Assembly: GCF_900089755.1 (NCBI RefSeq)
Contig: NZ_FLOC01000013.1
Coordinates: 56,682-120,681, forward strand
Source: Marinomonas aquimarina
GTDB taxonomy: Bacteria > Pseudomonadota > Gammaproteobacteria > Pseudomonadales > Marinomonadaceae
Direction: 5' to 3'
Length of the DNA stretch: 64,000 nucleotides
Made by a program: the position numbers and the translations under genes. Each line of letters opens with the position of its first letter. The first letter of the stretch is position 1. Positions 57,783 through 64,000 of this stretch are shown here, one piece after another. The notes below the pieces were generated by a model. The model was not told the DNA's origin. It ran no database searches and worked only from the letters and a program-made list of their open reading frames with translations.

Positions 57783-57811
57783 AAAAAGCCGGCCTAGTGC
57801 CGGTTTTTTTG
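57783..57811 (+). terminator. Intrinsic terminator of rpmB-rpmG
   Basis: AAAAAGCCGGC pairs with GCCGGTTTTT (one G-T pair) around a 5-nt loop, followed by further T residues. It lies 20 nt past the rpmG stop. Confidence 0.9.
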
Positions 57812-57850
57812 TATCCTAAAGACGCTAATCACTGAGAATCTGAGGAAAGT

Positions 57851-58669
57851 ATGCCGGAATTACCCGAGGTCGAGACCACCAAAAATGGCATAGCGCCGCA
57901 TATCTTAAATCAAACCATTGAACGCATAGAGATTCGCCAGCCTAAGCTGCGTTGGCCGATTCCAGATGATGTGGCGCATAAGTTACCTGGTCAGGTGATC
58001 CGGCATGTGACCCGCCGCGGTAAATACATCGGCGTACAAACGGACGCTGGCACCTTGATTATCCACTTAGGTATGTCCGGCAGTTTATATTTTGTGGCGC
58101 CCGAAACACCGCCAATGTTCCACGACCACGTGGACATCCACTTTGCTGGTGTGGATAAGGTATTGCGCTACACCGACCCGCGTCGTTTCGGTGCCATGCT
58201 CTGGCAAGAAGGGGATTGGCAGTTGCATGAGCTGATTTCCCATCTAGGCCCTGAGCCACTCACCGATGGCTTTAATGTGGACTACCTATATGAAAAAGCC
58301 AAAGGTCGTAAGCAAGCGATCAAGCAATTCATTATGGACAGTAAAATTGTGGTGGGTGTCGGCAATATTTACGCCAACGAAGCGCTGTTTATGGCCGGCA
58401 TTCGCCCAACCCGTGCCGCAGGCAATATCAGCAAAGCGCGCTTAGCCGTCTTTGTGGAGTGCATCAAAGCGGTTTTGGCGGCCGCCATCGCCCAAGGGGG
58501 CACGACCCTAAAAGACTTTGTCAGTGGTGAAGGTAAGCCTGGCTACTTTAAGCAAGAGCTAAAAGTCTATGGTCGAGCAGATCAGCCTTGTGTCACCTGC
58601 CAAGCCCCCCTTAAAGAGATTCGTCAAGGTCAGCGCAGTACGGTTTACTGTGCACATTGTCAGAAGTAA
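57851..58669 (+). CDS. mutM: Formamidopyrimidine-DNA glycosylase
   Basis: A 272-aa Fpg/MutM base-excision enzyme that removes 8-oxoguanine. P2 is the catalytic nucleophile and E3 follows (MPELPEVETT); the conserved Lys is in RRGKYIGV. NIYANEALF and the zinc finger CVTC ... YCAHC near the C-terminus complete the set. The rpmB-rpmG-mutM order is as in E. coli, but the terminator before it suggests its own promoter. Confidence 0.97.
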   Translation: MPELPEVETTKNGIAPHILNQTIERIEIRQPKLRWPIPDDVAHKLPGQVIRHVTRRGKYIGVQTDAGTLIIHLGMSGSLYFVAPETPPMFHDHVDIHFAGVDKVLRYTDPRRFGAMLWQEGDWQLHELISHLGPEPLTDGFNVDYLYEKAKGRKQAIKQFIMDSKIVVGVGNIYANEALFMAGIRPTRAAGNISKARLAVFVECIKAVLAAAIAQGGTTLKDFVSGEGKPGYFKQELKVYGRADQPCVTCQAPLKEIRQGQRSTVYCAHCQK

Positions 58670-58895
58670 GCCGCTCAACAGGGACAGAGCATTTTGTCGA
58701 TAAGATTCGCTGAAATGCTCTGTTTACGTCTATTTTTAAACCTTTCAAATCCTATCGACCTGAACGCAAACGCGAATAATGGTGTAAATGTGCACGCCGC
58801 CATTGCGCTCAAACTGTAATCAGTTTATTTTTGACCGATTAGCCAGTTTTATCTCTTTAAGCTGGTGGCGAACAGTATTCAAAGGGGAATTATTG

Positions 58896-59891
58896 ATGAA
58901 AGGTGTCTTTCTTGCGTCGGCGGCTGCGCTGGCCATTGCCGCATCCTCAGCCTACGCTGCGGACATTAAACCTGCTGTGGTGTACGACCAAGCGGGTAAG
59001 TTTGATAAGTCGTTTAACGAAGGTGTGTACAACGGCATTACCCAATTTACGGAAGACACGGGCATTAAAATTCGCGAATCCGAGCCGAAAAACGAAGCTC
59101 AGGTGGAGCAAAACCTACGTCGTTTGGCCAAGCGTGGCTACTCTCCCATTGTTGCCGTTGGTTTCACCATGATGTCTGCGGTACAAAAAGTGGCGCAAGA
59201 TTTTCCTGAGGTGCAGTTCACCCTGATTGATGCGGTGATTGATTTGCCAAACGTGCAATCGATTGTGTTCAAAGAGCATGAAGGTTCTTTCCTTGTGGGT
59301 GCCTTGGCGGCCATGGCGTCTGAAACGGATACGGTTGGCTTCATCGGTGGGATGGATATACCGCTGATTCGTAAGTTCGGTTGTGGTTACGAGCAAGGCG
59401 TTAAATTTATCACGCCGAATGCCACAGTGATTCAAAATATGACTGGCTCAACTGGTGCGGCGTTCAATGACCCAACCAAGGGCTCTGAGCTAGCGAAGAG
59501 CCAATTCTCGAAAGGCGCCGATGTGGTGTTTGCGGCAGCTGGTGGTACCGGTATCGGTGTTTACCAAGCGGCAAAAGACGAAGGTAAATTAGCGATCGGT
59601 GTCGACTCTAACCAGAACCATATTCATCCAGGCACTATGCTAACGTCGATGGTAAAACGCGTCGATGCAGCGGCTTACAAAGTATTTGAAGAAGCCAATA
59701 CCGGAACTTGGCAGCCTGGTCTAGAAATCCTTGGTCTATCTGATGGCGGTGTGGATTGGGCGCTGGATGATGATAACAAAGCGCTGATCACCGCAGAGAT
59801 GAAAGCGAAAATGGACGACGTGAAAGCCAAGATCATCAGTGGTGAAATCAGCGTACATGACTATATGTCGGATAGCTCTTGTAACTATTAA
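58896..59891 (+). CDS. BMP-family periplasmic substrate-binding protein
   Basis: A 331-aa basic membrane protein (BMP) family binding protein, PnrA/Med-like. The signal peptide ends SAYA before ADIKPAVVYD. The substrate-side Asp of KSFNEG-type KFDKSFNEG and the FKEHEGSFLVGALAA, GFIGGMDIPLIRKFGCGYEQG and AAGGTGIGV motifs are complete. BMP proteins bind purine or pyrimidine nucleosides in general. No lipobox is present, so it is soluble in the periplasm. The GGGG ribosome site at 58883-58886 sets the start at ATG 58896. It leads the ABC operon; a terminator follows it. Confidence 0.93.
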   Translation: MKGVFLASAAALAIAASSAYAADIKPAVVYDQAGKFDKSFNEGVYNGITQFTEDTGIKIRESEPKNEAQVEQNLRRLAKRGYSPIVAVGFTMMSAVQKVAQDFPEVQFTLIDAVIDLPNVQSIVFKEHEGSFLVGALAAMASETDTVGFIGGMDIPLIRKFGCGYEQGVKFITPNATVIQNMTGSTGAAFNDPTKGSELAKSQFSKGADVVFAAAGGTGIGVYQAAKDEGKLAIGVDSNQNHIHPGTMLTSMVKRVDAAAYKVFEEANTGTWQPGLEILGLSDGGVDWALDDDNKALITAEMKAKMDDVKAKIISGEISVHDYMSDSSCNY

Positions 59892-59896
59892 TCGCT

Positions 59897-59945
59897 AAAA
59901 AAGCAGCTGTTCACTATCTTTGATGGTGGGCAGCTGCTTTTTTTT
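59897..59945 (+). terminator. Intrinsic (partial) terminator between the binding protein and its ABC transporter
   Basis: AAAAAAGCAGCTG pairs with CAGCTGCTTTTTTTT, and inner CACTATC/GATGGTG extends the stem with a G-T pair. A T-run follows. As the transporter genes lie directly behind, it would let more binding protein than transporter be made. Confidence 0.85.
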
Positions 59946-59971
59946 GCTTAAAACTTTGCATAGAAAGAAAT

Positions 59972-61525
59972 ATGACTCAACAAACACATCCATACTCGAT
60001 TGAGTTAGAAGGGATTTCGAAACGCTTCGGTACGGTGCAGGCGAATAAGAATATCGACTTGCAGGTTCCCGCGGGTACCATTCACGGCATCATCGGTGAG
60101 AACGGTGCTGGAAAATCCACTCTAATGAGCATCATCTATGGCTTCTACGAAGCGGACTCTGGCGCCATCTCAATTGATGGTCAGCAGGTGTCGATCCGTA
60201 GTTCTGAAGATGCCATCCATGCCGGCATTGGCATGGTGCACCAGCATTTTATGTTGGTGGAAAACTTCTCGGTGCTAGAAAACGTCATGTTGGGAGCCGA
60301 GGGGGGCGCGCTATTAAAGCAAGGCATTGCCGCGGCACGCAAAGAGTTAAAACGCCTTGAGCAAGAATACAGTCTTGATGTGGACGTTGAGGCAATTGTC
60401 GAAGATCTGCCTGTCGGCTTGCAGCAGCGCGTTGAAATTTTAAAAGCCTTATACCGCGGTGCCAAAATTCTAATTTTGGATGAGCCCACTGGTGTCCTCA
60501 CACCACAAGAAGCCGATCACCTTTTCCGCATTTTAAAATCCCTGAAAGAGCAGGGGGTGACGGTCATTCTGATTACCCACAAACTGCGTGAAATATTAGC
60601 TTCTACGGACAATGTCTCGGTGATGCGCCAAGGTGAGATGGTGGCGCACCGTGAGACAGCGCAAACCGATAAAGAAGAATTGGCCGAGCTGATGGTCGGT
60701 AAGAAAGTGCGCCTGAAAGTGAATAAAGACGAAGCTCAGCCACAGCAAACGGTGTTGTCTGCGAAGGACCTGTCTTTCTTCGATGGCCAAGGTGTAGAAC
60801 GCCTGAAAAAGGTGTCCCTTGAGCTGAAAGCGGGTGAGATTCTTGGTATTGCCGGTGTCTCGGGTAATGGTCAGAGTGAGCTGTTAAATGTGCTCTCAGG
60901 CATTACGCCTATGTCATCAGGCGAGATTCAATTTGCTGGCCAAATCATCAGCGCAAGTGCACCAAAAAATGCCGCGCAAATGCGGGATTTGAAAATGGCT
61001 CATGTACCAGAAGATCGCCATAAGATGGGCTTGGTCACTGGTTTTGAAGCCTATGAAGCGGCGGTACTGGGGTACCATGATTCTGACGCTTATAACGGCA
61101 AGCTATTGATGGATCGTAAAGCCATGCTCGATGAATGTAATGAGCGCATGGCCGCATGGGACGTTCGTCCGCCAAACCCTCATTTGAAAACGGCTAACTT
61201 CTCTGGCGGTAATCAGCAGAAAATTGTTATCGCCCGAGAAGTGGAGCAAAACCCCGATGTGCTGTTAATTGGCCAGCCAACCCGTGGTGTGGACATTGGT
61301 GCCATCGAAAATATTCACGAGCAAATCGTGAAACTACGCGATGCGGGGAAAGCGATTCTCTTAGTCTCCGTAGAGTTGGATGAAATCATGGCGTTGAGTG
61401 ATCGAATTATTGTGATGTTTGATGGTGCTGTCGTGGGTGAAGTCACCGCCAGTGATGCGAATGAGCGTACCTTAGGCCTGATGATGGCCAATGCGTGGAA
61501 TGAAGGACAAGGAGCACAGGCATGA
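59972..61525 (+). CDS. Nucleoside-type ABC transporter, double ATP-binding subunit
   Basis: A 517-aa protein with two ABC domains in tandem, as in RbsA/YufO-type systems. Domain 1 has Walker A GENGAGKST (42-50) and its signature region LPVGLQQRVEIL. Domain 2 has GVSGNGQSELL in place of Walker A, so its Lys is missing as is normal for the second domain, and the signature FSGGNQQKIVIARE. The RGVDIGAIENIHEQ segment is the family D-loop. Its stop overlaps the next ATG by 4 nt. Confidence 0.95.
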   Translation: MTQQTHPYSIELEGISKRFGTVQANKNIDLQVPAGTIHGIIGENGAGKSTLMSIIYGFYEADSGAISIDGQQVSIRSSEDAIHAGIGMVHQHFMLVENFSVLENVMLGAEGGALLKQGIAAARKELKRLEQEYSLDVDVEAIVEDLPVGLQQRVEILKALYRGAKILILDEPTGVLTPQEADHLFRILKSLKEQGVTVILITHKLREILASTDNVSVMRQGEMVAHRETAQTDKEELAELMVGKKVRLKVNKDEAQPQQTVLSAKDLSFFDGQGVERLKKVSLELKAGEILGIAGVSGNGQSELLNVLSGITPMSSGEIQFAGQIISASAPKNAAQMRDLKMAHVPEDRHKMGLVTGFEAYEAAVLGYHDSDAYNGKLLMDRKAMLDECNERMAAWDVRPPNPHLKTANFSGGNQQKIVIAREVEQNPDVLLIGQPTRGVDIGAIENIHEQIVKLRDAGKAILLVSVELDEIMALSDRIIVMFDGAVVGEVTASDANERTLGLMMANAWNEGQGAQA

Positions 61526-62619
61526 GTCAGGCGAAAGTTCCTGTTTGGGTGAATGTGGGGTTAATTCCGCTATTGAACATTCTGTTGGCCTTCTTAGTAT
61601 CCGGCTTGGTGTTTCTGGCCATTGGTGAAGATCCGATCGAGGCTGCTGGCTACTTAATCTACGGTGCCTTTGGTTACGATGAAGGCATTGGCTACACGCT
61701 GTATTACGCGACCAATTTGATTTTTACGGGGCTGGCGGTATCGGTCGCCTTTAAAGCAGGGCTGTTCAATATTGGTGGGGAAGGGCAGGCCTATATTGGT
61801 GGTCTGGGCGTCGGATTAGTCTGCCTCTGGTTTGATAGCTCCTTACCTTTATTGGTGATTGCACCGTTAGCCATTATAGGTGGCGCTTTGTTTGGTGCTG
61901 CGTGGGCGTATATTCCTGCGTATTTACAAGCGCGCCGTGGCAGTCACATAGTGATCACCACCATTATGTTCAACTTTATCGCTTCTTCTTTAATGGTTTA
62001 CCTAATGGTGAATTGGTTAAAAGCAGAAGGTGTGATGTCACCGATTAGCCGTACCTTTGAAGAAAGCGCATGGCTACCTTATTTGCATGATCTCTTTGCT
62101 CCATTTGGATTTGAAATTGGCGACTCACCGCTAAACCTTGCCTTTGTCTTGGCGCTTTTATGTTGCGTCTTCTATTGGGGGCTAGTTTGGCATACCAGCT
62201 GGGGCTACCAGCTGCGCACGGTGGGTACAAACCCAACCGCGGCACAATACGCAGGTATAGATAATGCCAAAGTGACCATTTGGGTGATGTTGATCTCGGG
62301 CGGACTAGCGGGTCTTGTGGGTGTGAACGAGATTATGGGCGTGAATCATAACTTGCTGCTGAACTTCACCGCAGGGTATGGCTTTGCCGGTATCGCTGTG
62401 GCCCTTATGGGGCGCAACCATCCAATAGGGATTGTCTTGGCAGCCATGCTATTTGGTGCCTTGTACCAAGGTGGCGCGGAATTGGCGTTCGAGATTCCAA
62501 CCATTACCCCTGAAATCGTAGTGGTGATTCAAGGTCTTGTAATCCTATTTTCCGGCGCGCTGGAAAATATGTTCAAAGGCAAAATCGAAGGTTTGTTTTT
62601 ACGCCGAGCGGCAGCATAG
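61522..62619 (+). CDS. Nucleoside-type ABC transporter permease 1
   Basis: A 365-aa membrane permease of the BPD_transp_2 family, YufP-like, with about ten hydrophobic spans. FNIGGEGQAYIGG and GTNPTAAQYAGID are the family motifs. It starts in the ATGA overlap with the ATPase gene and ends 9 nt before the second permease, so all three are translated together. Confidence 0.95.
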   Translation: MSQAKVPVWVNVGLIPLLNILLAFLVSGLVFLAIGEDPIEAAGYLIYGAFGYDEGIGYTLYYATNLIFTGLAVSVAFKAGLFNIGGEGQAYIGGLGVGLVCLWFDSSLPLLVIAPLAIIGGALFGAAWAYIPAYLQARRGSHIVITTIMFNFIASSLMVYLMVNWLKAEGVMSPISRTFEESAWLPYLHDLFAPFGFEIGDSPLNLAFVLALLCCVFYWGLVWHTSWGYQLRTVGTNPTAAQYAGIDNAKVTIWVMLISGGLAGLVGVNEIMGVNHNLLLNFTAGYGFAGIAVALMGRNHPIGIVLAAMLFGALYQGGAELAFEIPTITPEIVVVIQGLVILFSGALENMFKGKIEGLFLRRAAA

Positions 62620-62628
62620 GAGTGCGGT

Positions 62629-63597
62629 ATGTTTGAAACACTAATACTGATTCTCGATGCGACCTTGCGCGTATCGACCCCGTTAATCTTAGCGGCACTA
62701 GCAGGTCTGTTTTCAGAGCGCTCTGGTATTGTAGATATCGGCCTTGAAGGCAAAATGCTCGGCGGCGCTTTTGCTGCGGCGGCTGCTGCGGCGGTATTTG
62801 GTTCAGCTTGGATTGGACTCTTGTTCGCGATTGCAGCGTCAGTAAGTTTGGCGCTGATTCATGGTTTTGCTTGTATTACCCATCGCGGTGATCACATCGT
62901 TTCTGGCGTGGCCATTAATACCATTGTCGCAGGGCTAACGGTGACCTTGGGTTTGGACTGGTTTGACCAAGGTGGGCAAACGCCTTCTTTGACTGGCGCT
63001 GCACGCTTTACACCTATTACCTTGCCCTTCGCGGATCAACTAGCGGATGTGCCTGTTATCGGTTTGATCTACTCAGAGTTATTAAGTGGGCATAACATTC
63101 TAGTTTACCTTGCTTTCGCTATGGTGCCGGTGACTTATTGGGCAGTATTCAAAACACGCTTTGGTTTGCGTCTGCGTGCGGTGGGTGAGAATCCACATGC
63201 CGTGGATACTGCGGGTATTTCGGTGGCGCTGGTGCGTTACCGTGCCGTGATTATCTGTGGTGTCTTATGTGGTATTGCTGGCGCGTACTTATCCACAGCA
63301 CACAATGCAGGATTCTTAAAAGATATGAGTGCCGGTAAAGGCTATATGGCCTTGGCTGCTTTGATCTTTGGTAAGTGGCGACCAATCCCTGTGTTGCTTG
63401 CCTGTTTGCTGTTTGGTTTCCTTGATGCCTTGGCGGTGCGCCTACAAGGCGTATCTTTACCTGGTATTGGTGAAGTCCCTGTTCAGGCAATCGAGGTTCT
63501 ACCATATGTATTAACAGTGCTATTACTAGCAGGCTTTATTGGTAAGGCGGTAGGACCAAAAGCGATTGGTAAACCTTATGTGAAAGAACGAGCTTAA
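62629..63597 (+). CDS. Nucleoside-type ABC transporter permease 2
   Basis: A 322-aa permease, YufQ-like, with RSGIVDIGLEGKMLGGAFAAAA and GENPHAVDTAGISV. It pairs with permease 1 to form the channel. The sequence has about nine hydrophobic helices. It ends the operon and is followed by a perfect palindromic terminator. Confidence 0.95.
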   Translation: MFETLILILDATLRVSTPLILAALAGLFSERSGIVDIGLEGKMLGGAFAAAAAAAVFGSAWIGLLFAIAASVSLALIHGFACITHRGDHIVSGVAINTIVAGLTVTLGLDWFDQGGQTPSLTGAARFTPITLPFADQLADVPVIGLIYSELLSGHNILVYLAFAMVPVTYWAVFKTRFGLRLRAVGENPHAVDTAGISVALVRYRAVIICGVLCGIAGAYLSTAHNAGFLKDMSAGKGYMALAALIFGKWRPIPVLLACLLFGFLDALAVRLQGVSLPGIGEVPVQAIEVLPYVLTVLLLAGFIGKAVGPKAIGKPYVKERA

Positions 63598-63660
63598 GAT
63601 TGCTTTTATTGAGTGGGCAGGACAAGTCCCTTGGTTAATCGCTTAGCTTTGAAGAACTTA

Positions 63661-63695
63661 AAAGCCCGTTACTGATATCAGTAACGGGCTTTTTG
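63661..63695. terminator. Intrinsic terminator of the ABC transporter operon
   Basis: AAAAGCCCGTTACTGA is perfectly complementary to TCAGTAACGGGCTTTT, meeting at a central TATC-type palindrome, with a T-run after. It begins 64 nt past the last stop codon. Confidence 0.93.
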
Positions 63696-63720
63696 TTTTT
63701 AGGGATTAGAACTTCCTAAC

Positions 63721-63760
63721 CCCATCCTAACCTTCCCCTTAGTAAGGGGAAGGAACCCGA
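63721..63760. repeat. REP-like palindromic repeat
   Basis: CCTTCCCCTT (63732-63741) pairs with AAGGGGAAGG (63745-63754) around an AGT loop, preceded by CCCCATCCTAACC. It is extragenic and lies between the operon terminator and the IS end. Elements of this look are often dispersed in many copies in gammaproteobacterial chromosomes; only one copy is in the window. Confidence 0.55.
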
Positions 63761-63810
63761 ATTGCCTTAGGTGAAAGAAGTACGAAATTCTCAATTTGTA
63801 AGGGGGGATG

Positions 63811-64000
63811 TGTAGTGGTCAACTAATTCCGGACAGTAAATTAGGTTGATTCTCTGCCTGAGCAGGTGGCATACCGTTATTAAATTGATGCGGCCTGCGC
63901 CAGTTATAATAATTCATAAGATAAAAACTGAGATCTCGTCTTGCTTCACTTTGAGTCATGTATCCAGTTGCTGGTACCCACTCCGTCTTTAAGCTTCTGA
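63811..64000 (-). mobile_element. End of an IS3-family insertion sequence
   Basis: The inverted-repeat-like end TGTAGTGGTCAACTAATTCC starts at 63811 and the transposase reading frame ends 8 nt inside it. Only the distal 190 nt are in the window. Confidence 0.85.
63819..64000 (-). CDS. IS3-family transposase OrfB, C-terminal part
   Basis: About 60 residues before the stop are visible, on the minus strand. The sequence has SLKTEWVPATGYMTQSEA, then FYLMNYYNWRRPHQFNNGMP and ends in LLSGIS. The YNxxRPHxxNxxxPxxAE motif is the hallmark of the C-terminal end of IS3-family OrfB (DDE integrase core). The catalytic residues lie beyond the edge. No frameshift or stop is seen in the visible part. Confidence 0.9.
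   Translation of the reverse strand, partial: RSLKTEWVPATGYMTQSEARRDLSFYLMNYYNWRRPHQFNNGMPPAQAENQPNLLSGIS

Noticed and set aside
58764..58779. PurR-like half-site ACGCAAACG upstream of the BMP gene
   Set aside because: Only one half matches the enteric PurR operator, and the presence of PurR in this organism is not shown; chance match is likely.

Overview
This is a 64 kb chromosomal window from a gammaproteobacterium, most likely a marine member of the Oceanospirillales (Marinomonas or a close relative; this is an inference from gene order and protein style, not from a search). Two sorts of conserved gene order meet here. The run pyrE, slmA, dut, coaBC, radC, rpmB, rpmG, mutM is as in enterics. 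The crc/pyrE pair, the algH-ruvX-pyrR-pyrB-pyrC' cluster and the rpmE-nuclease-malic enzyme order are as in Pseudomonas. No prophage, plasmid or CRISPR array is visible. The only mobile DNA is the end of an IS3-family element at the right edge.

Layout. 1-5.7 kb (minus): ubiJ (cut by the edge), DUF971, hslU, hslV, an FtsN-like SPOR protein and priA. 6-14 kb: rpmE, a secreted nuclease, malic enzyme, a tiny lipoprotein, an OmpA/OprF-type porin, an M42-like peptidase, a DUF4856 protein with a membrane hydroxylase behind a possible Fur site. 14-22.5 kb: Na+/alanine symporter, DOPA dioxygenase-like enzyme, glycogen phosphorylase, a periplasmic solute-binding protein, a zinc alcohol dehydrogenase and a 2-oxoglutarate/Fe(II) oxygenase. 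22.9-31.2 kb: algH, ruvX, pyrR, pyrB and an inactive-looking dihydroorotase homologue, a degenerate GGDEF protein, yggS, proC, yggT, coaD and a ferredoxin. 31.2-33.2 kb: a K+ channel, trmL and two identical tRNA-Phe genes.

The accessory core is 33.3-49.9 kb. It starts with four minus-strand envelope genes: a FlgT-architecture protein, a DUF6844-type secreted protein with a very acidic N-terminus, an LpoB-like lipoprotein and a COG3014-type lipoprotein. A ten-kilobase plus-strand signalling block follows: a MASE1/CHASE hybrid histidine kinase interrupted by one in-frame amber codon, a 5'-nucleotidase-like secreted protein that has lost its metal site, a transmembrane diguanylate cyclase, a CofD-like protein, a response regulator with a CheC-like domain and a PAS-type diguanylate cyclase. 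It ends against a convergent RimB-RimK fusion. The co-direction and tight spacing suggest a c-di-GMP-centred envelope-sensing module; that functional link is inference.

50-64 kb: hexose-6-phosphate mutarotase, crc and pyrE (divergent), slmA, argB, dut, coaBC, radC, rpmB, rpmG, mutM, then a BMP-family nucleoside-type ABC importer (binding protein, double ATPase, two permeases), a REP-like palindrome and the IS3-family end. Many gene ends carry clear intrinsic terminators, several of them shared by convergent genes.
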